NCBI GenBank assembly: GCA_963750735.1
Contig: CAVVRY010000003.1
Location: 310,001 to 374,000, forward strand
Source: JANTGF01 sp963750735
GTDB lineage: Bacteria > Bacteroidota > Bacteroidia > Bacteroidales > VadinHA17
Length of the DNA: 64,000 nucleotides
Direction: 5' to 3'
Shown: positions 47,740-56,446 of the stretch, piece by piece
How positions within the stretch are numbered: position 1 is the first letter of the stretch
Layout of the letters: the number at the start of each line of letters is the position of its first letter
Translations under genes and position numbers: made by a program
The notes under the pieces: generated by a model
What the model was told of the DNA's origin: nothing
The model's input: only the letters and a program-made list of their open reading frames with translations
The model's database searches: none

Positions 47740-47772
47740 TTTGGATTATAATGTTATATAAATCTATCTTTG
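47740..47772 (+). promoter_or_regulatory. Bacteroidota-type promoter of cassette 8
   Basis: TTTG (47,740-47,743), a 21-bp spacer and TATCTTTG (47,765-47,772) match the -33/-7 pattern TTTG-N19-21-TAnnTTTG. It lies 35 bp before ATG 47,808, which supports that start over the upstream open frame. Confidence 0.65.
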
Positions 47773-47807
47773 TGTTAGAATTTAATAACATTAAAAATAA
47801 TACAGTT

Positions 47808-48212
47808 ATGAAAACAAACTTTTCCCCAATTTTTATGTTGACATGGGCATTGGTTCTTACAGGACTGTGGATTGTTCAACCAATTGAATCGGCTTCTCCC
47901 ATATTGGAGTACATTTTTGTCGGTATAATATTAATATTCTTTTTAATTGGCTTTTACTTAGGTTATAGCAGAAATAAAAGAAAAAAACAAGGTTTTCCTG
48001 ATGAAGATGAACTATCAAAAAAGATAGTGCAAAAAGCAGCTGCCATATCTTTTTACTCATCAATATTATTATGGTTATTACTGATATATTTATATAGCCA
48101 TCTGCAAATTGAAATAAAATGGCTGTTATCTATTGGAATGATTGGGATGGCGATATTATTTATTAGTATTTGGTTAGTAATAAATAATATAGGAATTAAA
48201 AATGAGAAATAG
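47808..48212 (+). CDS. small membrane protein paired with an HTH regulator, cassette 8
   Basis: A 134-residue protein (start MKTNFSPIFMLTWALVL, chosen because the promoter overlaps the longer frame) with four hydrophobic segments: two near the N-terminus, two in the second half (ISFYSSILLWLLLIYLYSH, LLSIGMIGMAILFISIWLVI). It resembles the DUF2178-type membrane proteins that accompany small HTH regulators. It overlaps the regulator gene by 11 bp. Function unknown. Confidence 0.72.
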   Translation: MKTNFSPIFMLTWALVLTGLWIVQPIESASPILEYIFVGIILIFFLIGFYLGYSRNKRKKQGFPDEDELSKKIVQKAAAISFYSSILLWLLLIYLYSHLQIEIKWLLSIGMIGMAILFISIWLVINNIGIKNEK

Positions 48213-48396
48213 AATAAAAGAGCTAAGAGCAAAGCATAATTTAACTCAGAACGATTTGGCTCTAAAAGTTAATGTGCGCAGAGAGACTATTGTATTTCTT
48301 GAGAAGGGAAAATATAATCCCTCACTAAAACTGGCAAATGATATTTCAAAAGTTTTTGAGCATAGAATTGAAGATGTCTTTATCTTTGAGGAATAA
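48202..48396 (+). CDS. small XRE-family HTH regulator, cassette 8
   Basis: A 64-residue protein that is essentially one helix-turn-helix: RIKELRAKHNLTQNDLALKVNVRRETIVFLEKGKYNPSLKLANDISKVFEHRIEDVF, the Cro/YozG-like pattern. It probably regulates its own cassette. The 11-bp overlap with the membrane protein gene suggests coupled translation. Confidence 0.88.
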   Translation: MRNRIKELRAKHNLTQNDLALKVNVRRETIVFLEKGKYNPSLKLANDISKVFEHRIEDVFIFEE

Positions 48397-48404
48397 TAAG
48401 GGCA

Positions 48405-48531
48405 GCACACAACAAAGTGTAAATTTAATAGCGGGTTCGGTGGGTGTTCCAACGTTGGATTCACGCCCATCTATCCGTTCCTACCGGACGGATAACCGCA
48501 CGTAAATCCGCTACTAAACTTACACCAACCG
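48405..48531 (+). repeat. attC-like site 8 (127 bp)
   Basis: Left core GCACACAAC (48,405-48,413) exactly complements GTTGTGTGC at the cassette start (47,668-47,676). Arms GTGTAAATTTAATAGCGG and CCGCTACTAAACTTACAC pair at 16 of 18 positions. It ends AACCG (G at 48,531). Within the loop ATCCGTTCCTACCGGACGGAT forms another stem. Confidence 0.82.
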
Positions 48532-48605
48532 TTCAAGCAAGCAGAACAAAACGACATATTCACTAAATAACATAACTATATGTGAATACAATAATTAAAA
48601 GTTAG

Positions 48606-48613
48606 TATATTTG
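48606..48613 (+). promoter_or_regulatory. -7 box of cassette 9
   Basis: TATATTTG matches TAnnTTTG and lies 12 bp before ATG 48,626, implying a very short leader. Because it covers the alternative TTG start at 48,611, it supports the ATG. Confidence 0.5.
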
Positions 48614-48625
48614 CATAAAAAAACA

Positions 48626-49747
48626 ATGTATTCAAGATATCTAAGTGATAGGATAAAGAACAGAATTAATTCAGGAAAAGCTATTATAGTTATTGGTCCA
48701 AGACAAGTGGGAAAAACAACTCTAATTGAATCAATTCTTGAAACAAAGGACTACCTGCTTCTTGACGGAGACGACCCAAAAACACGAACTTTATTGACGG
48801 AACCGAACACAGAGCAAATTAGAACAATTTTAGGAAAATATAAATTTGTTTTTATTGACGAAGCACAGAGAATAGAAGGAATTGGACTTACAATGAAAAT
48901 CATTACTGATAGATTTAAAGATGTTCAATTATTTACGAGCGGTTCTTCCTCTTTTGATTTGTCAAGTAAAATCAACGAGCCTTTAACAGGGCGAAAATGG
49001 GAATATCAATTGTTTCCTATTTCATGGGAAGAATATGAAAACCACCACGGATATCTATTTGCAGAGCAAAATTTAGAAAATCGGTTACTTTATGGCTTTT
49101 ACCCAGATGTTTTAAATAATGTAGGAGATGAAATAAGCATATTACGTAATTTAGTGAATAGCTACTTGTATAAAGATATTCTGTCATTCGCAGACATACG
49201 AAAACCGGAAGTGCTTGAAAAATTAGTTCAAGCTCTCGCGCTTCAGGTTGGTAGTGAAGTGAACTATTCTGAACTTGCTCAAATTGTAAATGTAGATAAA
49301 AACACTATTGGCAAATACATTCATATTTTACAAAAAGGATACATTATTTTAAAATTAAACAGCTTCAGTCGCAATGTGAGAAACGAAATAAAAACCAATA
49401 AGAAGATTTATTTCTATGACAACGGAATAAGAAATATGGTTATTGGAAATTTCAACCCAATTGAACTGAGGACAGATAAAGGTGCTATTTGGGAAAATTT
49501 TCTAATTTCTGAACGAATTAAGCAAATTGAGTATAAGCAAAGCCTTGCACATACTTACTTTTGGAGAACAAAACAACAACAAGAAGTTGACTTTGTAGAA
49601 GAAAATGGAGGTAAAATATTTGGATATGAGTTCAAATGGAATAAAAAGAAAAATCAAAAATTACCGAAAACTTTTACCGAAACGTATAATGCAGAAAGTA
49701 AAGTAGTAGATAAAGATAATTTTAGAGAATTTGTAATAATTGAATAA
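48626..49747 (+). CDS. AAA ATPase with DUF4143 domain, cassette 9
   Basis: A 373-residue protein. The N-terminal ATPase part (AAA_14 type) has Walker A IVIGPRQVGKTTLIES and Walker B KFVFIDEAQRI, plus sensor-like LFTSGSSSFDL. The C-terminal DUF4143 domain ends with FWRTKQQQEVDFVEE...YEFKWNKKKN, the restriction-endonuclease-like ExK-type core. Function of these common accessory ATPases is unknown; mobile-element-related or defence roles have been suggested. Confidence 0.9.
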   Translation: MYSRYLSDRIKNRINSGKAIIVIGPRQVGKTTLIESILETKDYLLLDGDDPKTRTLLTEPNTEQIRTILGKYKFVFIDEAQRIEGIGLTMKIITDRFKDVQLFTSGSSSFDLSSKINEPLTGRKWEYQLFPISWEEYENHHGYLFAEQNLENRLLYGFYPDVLNNVGDEISILRNLVNSYLYKDILSFADIRKPEVLEKLVQALALQVGSEVNYSELAQIVNVDKNTIGKYIHILQKGYIILKLNSFSRNVRNEIKTNKKIYFYDNGIRNMVIGNFNPIELRTDKGAIWENFLISERIKQIEYKQSLAHTYFWRTKQQQEVDFVEENGGKIFGYEFKWNKKKNQKLPKTFTETYNAESKVVDKDNFREFVIIE

Positions 49748-49752
49748 TGCCA

Positions 49753-49916
49753 GCGCCTAACATTTTGTATAAGTAATGGCAGGGAAAGTATTAGATATCA
49801 AGGTTTGTAGCCCGCTCAACCGGAGCGTAGCGGAGCTCATGACCGAAGGGAATAAACTTCATCGCCGTTTGAAAGGAAAGTATCACGCAATCTACCACTA
49901 CTCATACAATTTTCCG
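49753..49916 (+). repeat. attC-like site 9 (164 bp), core not matching its unit's 5' end
   Basis: Left core GCGCCTAAC (49,753-49,761) predicts a cassette start GTTAGGCGC, but the unit actually begins GTTCAAGCA at 48,531. Arms TTGTATAAGTAATGGCAG and CTACCACTACTCATACAA pair and resemble site 6. The loop has an inserted GC-rich segment. It ends TTCCG (G at 49,916). Confidence 0.72.
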
Positions 49917-49955
49917 TTGGTGGCAATATGGTCGGTCAAAAAAGTCAATTGACTG

Positions 49956-52781
49956 ATGAAAAGTAAAAAAACATTTCAATCAAACAACATGGAAAAAGAT
50001 ATCTTTCAAATAAAAAACACTTTAGAAATAGGAGAAACTCGGTATTCCTATTACAGCCTCACTGAGCTAAAAAAGCAAGGGCATTCGATAGAGAAACTCC
50101 CATTTTCCATTCGCATTTTATTGGAAAACGCTTTGCGCAATTTTGATGATTTCGCAGTAACCAAAGAGGCCATTGAGACGCTTCTGAGCTGGAAACCCAA
50201 AGGATCGGACAAGGATATTCCGTTTAAACCAGCCCGTATTTTAATGCAGGATTTTACCGGAGTTCCAGCTGTAGTAGACATAGCAGCACTCCGCTCTGAA
50301 GTAGCGAGAAAAGGGAAAGATCCAAACTCCATTAATCCGCTCATTCCTGTTGATTTGGTTATAGACCACTCGGTACAGGTAGATTATTTTGGCACGGAAT
50401 ATTCCTATAAACGCAATATAGACGAAGAATACAAACGCAACGCAGAGCGCTATCAATTGCTAAAGTGGGCACAGAAATCCTTCGATAATTTCACAGTCGT
50501 TCCTCCAGGAATGGGAATTTGCCATCAGGTAAATCTTGAATATCTCTCAAAAGGTGTTATTGAAAGAAATGGCGAAGTTTTCCCGGACACTTTGGTGGGA
50601 ACCGACAGTCATACACCAATGGTCAATGGCATTGGAGTTGTGGCTTGGGGCGTTGGTGGCATTGAGGCGGAAGCTGCTCTTCTGGGACAGCCCATTTATT
50701 TTATTATGCCCGAAGTTGTTGGTTTAAAACTTAGTGGTAAACTTCCTTTGGGTTCAACGGCAACAGACCTTGTTTTAACCATTGCCAATTTGCTTCGCGA
50801 ATTTGGTGTGGTAGGAAAGTTTGTTGAGGTTTTTGGTCCTGGCTTGGATCATCTTTCTGTACCGGATCGAGCAACTATTAGTAATATGTCGCCAGAATTT
50901 GGTTGCACCATCACCTACTTCCCCATTGATGATAAAACCTTGGAGTATATGCGAAAAAGCAACCGCTCTGAAGCGCACATCAAATTAGTTGAAAGGTATT
51001 GCAAAGCCAATATGCTCTGGCGAGAGAATGAAGATGAAATTACCTATACAGCTGTTTTGGGATTAGACCTGGCAACCATAGAGCCCACCGTTGCCGGCCC
51101 TAAACGCCCACAGGATAAAATTCTTTTGAAAGATTTCAAAAATAAATTTATCGCCTTGCTGGGCAAATCGTTCAACCGAAAATACATCATTCAGGAAAGT
51201 CGTGAGAACCAAAAACCAATCGCTACCTGGAATTCTAAAGGAGGAGATCAACCATTACACAAAGCGGGTACCAAATCATTAAAACTGGAAACTGAAGTAC
51301 AGGAGAAAGATGGACTAAAAACAGTTTGGATTACGCGAAATCAAGAGAAATTTATGCTTTCTGATGGTGCCGTGGTTATAGCAGCCATAACATCCTGTAC
51401 GAATACCTCAAATCCCTATGTTATGATAGGAGCCGGATTGGTAGCTCGGAAAGCCAGGGAGCATGGCATTGATGTAAAACCCTGGGTAAAAACCTCTCTT
51501 GCCCCCGGTTCTAAAGTAGTGACCGATTATCTTGAAAAGGCGGACTTGATGAAGGATTTGGAAGCCTTACAATTTCATCTGGTAGGCTATGGCTGTACTT
51601 CCTGTATTGGAAATTCAGGTCCTTTACCTGTGCAAATTGCCAAAGCGATTGATGAACATGATTTAGTGGTGGCATCGGTCCTTTCCGGAAATCGAAATTT
51701 TGAAGCGAGAATTCATCCACAGGTGAAAATGAATTTCTTGATGTCCCCAATGCTCGTGGTGGCTTATGCCCTTGCCGGTCGGGTGGATATTGATTTGATT
51801 AATGAGCCACTAAGCTATGATTCCAATCAAGAACCGGTTTATCTGAAAGATATTTGGCCCGCAAACGATGAAATCAATGAGATTTTAGACCGGGTATTGA
51901 CTCCCGGTGATTTTGCTAAAAATTACGGTGAAATTTTTGAGGGTAATGAAATCTGGAGAGATTTGAAAGTTCCCACTGGTAAATTGTATGAATGGGACAA
52001 AAGTTCGACCTACATCAAAGAGATTCCATTCTTTCACAACATTTCTGAACATCCGCAACCACTGAAAAATATACAAAACGCACCAGCGCTGCTTGTATTG
52101 GGCGATAGTATCACCACCGACCATATCTCTCCCGCAGGAGCATTTAGCCAGGAATCTGCTTCTGGCAAATATTTATTGGAACGGGGTGTGAATATAGAGG
52201 ATTTTAATTCCTATGGATCGCGCAGAGGAAACGATGAAGTAATGGTGCGTGGTACCTTTGCCAATGTTCGCATTAAAAATAAGTTGGCAACAAAAGAAGG
52301 CGGATACACTAATTTTTTACCTACTGGGGAAGAATTATCTGTTTATGATGCTTCTGTAAAATACAAAGAAACGCAAACGCCTTTATTGGTTCTTGCAGGT
52401 AAAGAATATGGCAGCGGTTCCTCCCGGGATTGGGCGGCTAAAGGCACATTTTTATTAGGTATAAAAGCCGTGTTGGCTGAAAGTTACGAGCGTATCCACC
52501 GGAGTAATTTAGTTGGAATGGGCGTACTGCCGCTTCAATATAAAGATGGGGAAACTGCCGAAAGATTAGGTCTCTCCGGCAATGAAATATTCACAATAAC
52601 CGGTATTGATGAAGCTATATCACCTTTAAAAGAAGTACAGGTAATTGCCAAAAATGATAAGGGTGAAGAGATAAAATTCAAGGTAGTTGCCCGTCTCGAT
52701 TCCAAAATAGAAATTGAATATTACCGCAATGGAGGCATCTTACAATATGTGTTACGGCAATTTTTGCAAAAGGAGGATTAA
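49956..52781 (+). CDS. acnA: aconitate hydratase, AcnA/IRP type, cassette 10
   Basis: A 941-residue full-length aconitase. The 4Fe-4S ligands are Cys481 (ITSCTNTSN), Cys547 and Cys550 (YGCTSCIGN). Substrate-binding blocks include GTDSHTPMVNGIGVVAWGVGGIEAEA, RGNDEVMVRGTFANVRIKN and GKEYGSGSSRDWAAKGT. It interconverts citrate and isocitrate. MEKDIFQIKN at 49,989 is a possible shorter start. It is the sole gene between two attC-like sites whose ends match, so a TCA-cycle enzyme seems to ride as a cassette. I see no frameshift. Confidence 0.95.
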   Translation: MKSKKTFQSNNMEKDIFQIKNTLEIGETRYSYYSLTELKKQGHSIEKLPFSIRILLENALRNFDDFAVTKEAIETLLSWKPKGSDKDIPFKPARILMQDFTGVPAVVDIAALRSEVARKGKDPNSINPLIPVDLVIDHSVQVDYFGTEYSYKRNIDEEYKRNAERYQLLKWAQKSFDNFTVVPPGMGICHQVNLEYLSKGVIERNGEVFPDTLVGTDSHTPMVNGIGVVAWGVGGIEAEAALLGQPIYFIMPEVVGLKLSGKLPLGSTATDLVLTIANLLREFGVVGKFVEVFGPGLDHLSVPDRATISNMSPEFGCTITYFPIDDKTLEYMRKSNRSEAHIKLVERYCKANMLWRENEDEITYTAVLGLDLATIEPTVAGPKRPQDKILLKDFKNKFIALLGKSFNRKYIIQESRENQKPIATWNSKGGDQPLHKAGTKSLKLETEVQEKDGLKTVWITRNQEKFMLSDGAVVIAAITSCTNTSNPYVMIGAGLVARKAREHGIDVKPWVKTSLAPGSKVVTDYLEKADLMKDLEALQFHLVGYGCTSCIGNSGPLPVQIAKAIDEHDLVVASVLSGNRNFEARIHPQVKMNFLMSPMLVVAYALAGRVDIDLINEPLSYDSNQEPVYLKDIWPANDEINEILDRVLTPGDFAKNYGEIFEGNEIWRDLKVPTGKLYEWDKSSTYIKEIPFFHNISEHPQPLKNIQNAPALLVLGDSITTDHISPAGAFSQESASGKYLLERGVNIEDFNSYGSRRGNDEVMVRGTFANVRIKNKLATKEGGYTNFLPTGEELSVYDASVKYKETQTPLLVLAGKEYGSGSSRDWAAKGTFLLGIKAVLAESYERIHRSNLVGMGVLPLQYKDGETAERLGLSGNEIFTITGIDEAISPLKEVQVIAKNDKGEEIKFKVVARLDSKIEIEYYRNGGILQYVLRQFLQKED

Positions 52782-52884
52782 CTAATGATTTAGTTAACAA
52801 TAAATCTCAGAGAAAACGAACAAGGAACGAAAAAGTGAGCTGTGGCTGAAGTAAGGTGAAAGGCCACACAGCCACCAACAATGG

Positions 52885-54598
52885 TAATCGTTGCACAAGC
52901 CTATAATTTTTTCAGATAGTGGCTTAAAAATGGCTTTATAAGGGCGTTGTATTTTTTAACAGCTTAATAATTGATGGTTTTTTGAGGGTCTAAAAAACCA
53001 TGTATTTGATACATATAGCTTCTTTTTTTCAATAATGGACAAGGCAAGTGCTTTTACATCACTTGTTACAACCTTACTTGTAAATTTCAGGTATTTCTTC
53101 AAGTTATAGGCAATTGCAGAGAGGTGCATTACTTTATTGGCTCCGTTAATCCCTATGGTATTGATTTTTCGAAGCCCCATAAATTGGGTAAGGGTACCAA
53201 ATACCGGCTCCACAGTACTCTGCCGTTTGGATTTCATATACCTACCTCGCACGCTCTTTACTCTTTTGTTGTTGCGTTCGTACTCTTCTCGATAATAGGT
53301 TACTGAAAACTTCTTCTCTTGAGCCGTTTTGCCTAAACATTGTCTTTTTATGGGACAAGCTTTACAAATTTTTGATGAAATTCTATATTCCTTTTTCTTG
53401 GTCTGGGTTCTAGAATCGTGAAATACTTTTTTAAATGGAACTTCTTTGCCTTGTGGACACTGATAATAATCCCCCTCTTTATGATAAATAAAACCATCAG
53501 GGCTGCCTTTATAAGTGCCATGGGGCGGTATGTAACTTGTTAATCCCTCTTTTTCTAAAAATGCATAATTCTCCCCATCACTATAGCCTGTGTCGGCAAC
53601 TAAATTTTGCCATATAAATCCTTCTGTGCTTAAGCGTTTCTTTAAACGAGGTGTTATATCTTGTAAGCATTGACTGTCTTTCTTATCGGCCGTGTATGCC
53701 TGAATGTCTGTGATCACATGATGCCCTGTATCTACACTGAGTTGACTCATGTAATTTAACTTCCTTGCTTTGCCTGGTTTAACACTAATCTTTGCATCGG
53801 GATCTGTTGGACTGTAATGGGTCTTATTTGAGGTATATTTACTTCCCTTATTGCCTGCTCCCGGTCTTTGGTCTTGGTCTTTTGACCATTTCTTATTCCT
53901 GCTTTTTATTGCTTGTAATTCGCTCTGACTTGCTGTAATTGCTTGCTGCTCTTTTGATGCCTTATTAGTCTTGGATTTTCGTATTGGTTTGTCCTCTTTA
54001 TCCATAGCACTGATATGGCGAATGCTTTTTAAATGTGATTCTAAATCCTCTTTTGGAACTTTGAGCTCTAAACTATCCATAGAAGCATTCGCCTTGACTG
54101 GGGCTGAATCAATCGCTTGGGTATGGCCACTGACCATACCCTTTTCAACACACATACTTAGTACCCTTGTAAAAACTTGTTCAAATACCGTATCTGGGTA
54201 TAATTGCCGGGTACGACTGATCGTAGAATGCCATGGCAATTCTTCATCTATATCATAACCTAAAAAATACAGAATATCCAACCGCATACTGCTATGGACT
54301 ATCAAATCTCTGTCACTGATGATGTTTTCTAAATAACCAACCAAACACAGTTTAAAGAAAACTACCGGGTCTATGCTTTTCTGACCACTTGCTCCATAAT
54401 ACTTTTTGGTTAATGGATACAAAAAGTCTAAATTCAAAACTTCCTTTAATCTGCGATAAAAATTTCGCTTTGGGACTCGCTCACTTAGTTGAAATTGGGC
54501 GAATAATTTCTCTTGGTAATCTTTCCTGCCTTGCATACAACAAGATACCAATTTTAATTTATATTTTATGCTTATTTTGAGTAACTTGTGCAACAGAC
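52885..54598 (-). mobile_element. IS-C, in the left arm of attC-like site 10
   Basis: A single element with inner inverted repeats GTTGCACAAG (52,890-52,899) and CTTGTGCAAC (54,585-54,594). The sequence ACAATGG occurs on both sides (52,878-52,884; 54,599-54,605) and removing one copy rebuilds the palindrome. So I take it as the duplicated target, though the outermost bases of the element do not match. It is the only plus-array interruption facing the minus strand. Confidence 0.72.
52956..54536 (-). CDS. IS4/IS1182-superfamily transposase (IS-C)
   Basis: From MQGRKDYQEKLFAQFQLSERVPKRNFYRRL, 526 residues. The frame is open to 54,602, but that would begin outside the element, so 54,536 is chosen. 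Blocks: YGASGQKSIDPVVFFKLCLVGYLENIISDR, PWHSTISRTRQL, TQAIDSAPVKANASMDSLE (Asp), LVADTGYSDGENYAFLE (Asp), CKACPIKRQC and QSTVEPVFGTLTQFMGLRKINTIG (Glu). It is clearly distinct from the IS-A and IS-B transposases. Confidence 0.88.
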   Translation of the reverse strand: MQGRKDYQEKLFAQFQLSERVPKRNFYRRLKEVLNLDFLYPLTKKYYGASGQKSIDPVVFFKLCLVGYLENIISDRDLIVHSSMRLDILYFLGYDIDEELPWHSTISRTRQLYPDTVFEQVFTRVLSMCVEKGMVSGHTQAIDSAPVKANASMDSLELKVPKEDLESHLKSIRHISAMDKEDKPIRKSKTNKASKEQQAITASQSELQAIKSRNKKWSKDQDQRPGAGNKGSKYTSNKTHYSPTDPDAKISVKPGKARKLNYMSQLSVDTGHHVITDIQAYTADKKDSQCLQDITPRLKKRLSTEGFIWQNLVADTGYSDGENYAFLEKEGLTSYIPPHGTYKGSPDGFIYHKEGDYYQCPQGKEVPFKKVFHDSRTQTKKKEYRISSKICKACPIKRQCLGKTAQEKKFSVTYYREEYERNNKRVKSVRGRYMKSKRQSTVEPVFGTLTQFMGLRKINTIGINGANKVMHLSAIAYNLKKYLKFTSKVVTSDVKALALSIIEKKKLYVSNTWFFRPSKNHQLLSC

Positions 54599-54718
54599 AC
54601 AATGGCTATACGTAATGCGGGCTAGAGTGTTAATATGACATTAATTACATTAAATATACTAACTACTAAACGGAAAGTAAAGTGCTTTGAAATCCCGCAC
54701 TACGCATAGCCGAGACGT

Positions 54719-56394
54719 CAGACTGTGCATTAACCTCAAATGAGTTAATATTTCAACTTTCAAAATCCTATCTCAGCAACAAAAATTCGTATCTTGTAAG
54801 TAATTACAAATCATACGAAAATGCATCATATACCAGGTAATAACCGCAACCAAATAAGAATGATTTCTTTGGAGCAGATGGTTGAAAGAGAAAGTTTGGT
54901 TAGGATAATAGATGCCTTTGTTGATATGTTGGATTTGGAACAATTTAGTTTCAGTTATTTCAAATTAAACAATGAAGGACGTCCACCATTTCATCCGGCT
55001 ACGATGATGAAGATTTACCTTTATGGTTATCAAAACAGCATTCGAACTTGCAGAAAACTAGAAAAGGCTTGTAAAACCAATATAGAGATGATATGGCTCA
55101 TTAATGAGCAACGACCGCATTTTAAAACCATAGCTAATTTTAGAAAAGATAACTCAAAAGCCTTCAAAGAAGTGTTCCGATATTTTGTAGCTATGCTCAA
55201 AGACTGGAAGCTCATAGATGGAAAAACCATTGCAATTGATTCTTTCAAAATAAGAGCACAGAATAGTTTAAAGAACAATTTTAATGAACGGAAAGTTAAG
55301 CGACATATCAATTATATCGACAACAAAATAGACCAGTACGAACAAGTGCTAGATCAGGAGTTTGATGAGGATACAAAAAATAAACTTGAAAATAATAAAC
55401 AGAAAAAAGAAAATTATCAAAGTATCTGTAAACAACTCAAAGAAATTACCGATGCTCAGATATCTACAACAGACCCTGATTCCAGGGCAGTAGTTTTTCA
55501 ACGTAACAGTGTAAAAGTAGGATATAATATCCAGGCTGCCAGCGACTCCAAAAACAAGCTTTTAGTAGCAGCTGACACTGGAGATGTAAACGATACCAAA
55601 GCACTGGCTGTGATGGTTGAAAAAGCCCAACAGAATATTGGTGGTTTAGAAGATGGTGTAGAAATGAATGTTTTGGCAGATAAAGGATATCACTCTGGTC
55701 GGGAAATTAAAGCTTGTGAAGAGCTTGGTGTTACTACATTGATTTCTCCAAAAGAATCGAGTTCTACAAAAACCAATCCTGACTTTGCAATGGATAGCTT
55801 TAAATATGATGAACTTCAGGACAGCTACACTTGTCCCGCAGGTGTAACATTGCATACAAACGGCAGGTGGTATAACAAAAAGTTAAAAAACGGCAGACAA
55901 TCTTACAAAGTAAAACACTACAAAACCAACGCTTGTAACGGCTGTAGGTTAAGAAGACAATGTACCACCAATAAACGGGGCAGATTTATCGAAAGAACAG
56001 AATATCAGCAGTATATAGACCGCAATAACAATAGGGTTAATCAGCAACCCGATTACTACAGGCAAAGACAACAGATTATAGAACATCAGTTTGGAACACT
56101 AAAACGACATTGGCATTTTGATTACACCCTGACAAAAGGAAAAGAAAAAGTGCTTGGAGAGGTTTATTTAGCGTTTACTTGTTACAATCTTAGGAGAATT
56201 ATGTCCATTCTTGGATTTGAAGCCTTAATAAGCAAAATGAAGGCGCATTTGCTCTCTTTTTTCCAATATTATCCCTCATCTTTTGCGAAAATAGCCTCTA
56301 TTTATTCATTTAGAAGCATTATTAACTTTCATAATAACAAAACTGGAAATTTAGAATCTTTTTCAATATCTTGCTAGGGTTAATGCACAGACTC
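54719..56394 (+). mobile_element. IS-B copy 2, IS1182-like, in the crossover of attC-like site 10
   Basis: A 1,676-bp element, same ends as copy 1, flanked by ACGT (54,715-54,718; 56,395-56,398). Removal restores GAGACG|TTGGCGTT, a cassette junction. Orientation relative to the palindrome is the same as for the other three crossover insertions. Confidence 0.88.
54821..56377 (+). CDS. IS1182-like transposase (IS-B copy 2)
   Basis: A 518-residue transposase identical to copy 1 except for one Ala-to-Val change (DSRAVVFQ). Both copies look intact, with the acidic residues in IAIDSFK, LADKGYHSG and IEHQFGTLKRHW. Confidence 0.92.
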   Translation: MHHIPGNNRNQIRMISLEQMVERESLVRIIDAFVDMLDLEQFSFSYFKLNNEGRPPFHPATMMKIYLYGYQNSIRTCRKLEKACKTNIEMIWLINEQRPHFKTIANFRKDNSKAFKEVFRYFVAMLKDWKLIDGKTIAIDSFKIRAQNSLKNNFNERKVKRHINYIDNKIDQYEQVLDQEFDEDTKNKLENNKQKKENYQSICKQLKEITDAQISTTDPDSRAVVFQRNSVKVGYNIQAASDSKNKLLVAADTGDVNDTKALAVMVEKAQQNIGGLEDGVEMNVLADKGYHSGREIKACEELGVTTLISPKESSSTKTNPDFAMDSFKYDELQDSYTCPAGVTLHTNGRWYNKKLKNGRQSYKVKHYKTNACNGCRLRRQCTTNKRGRFIERTEYQQYIDRNNNRVNQQPDYYRQRQQIIEHQFGTLKRHWHFDYTLTKGKEKVLGEVYLAFTCYNLRRIMSILGFEALISKMKAHLLSFFQYYPSSFAKIASIYSFRSIINFHNNKTGNLESFSISC

Positions 56395-56446
56395 ACGTTG
56401 GCGTTCATTCTAGAAAAAATCGGTACTAATAAACAAATTTCATATT

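Larger units (their letters stand above)
52871..54717 (+). repeat. attC-like site 10, interrupted by IS-C
   Basis: Left core GCCACCAAC (52,871-52,879) exactly complements GTTGGTGGC at 49,916-49,924. After removing IS-C the site is about 126 bp: arms GGCTATACGTAATGCGGG and CCCGCACTACGCATAGCC pair at 16 of 18 positions. It ends GAGACG (G at 54,717), where IS-B copy 2 has inserted. Confidence 0.78.

Noticed and set aside
53124..53306. Small plus-strand ORF inside IS-C
   Set aside because: Antisense of the transposase C-terminus.
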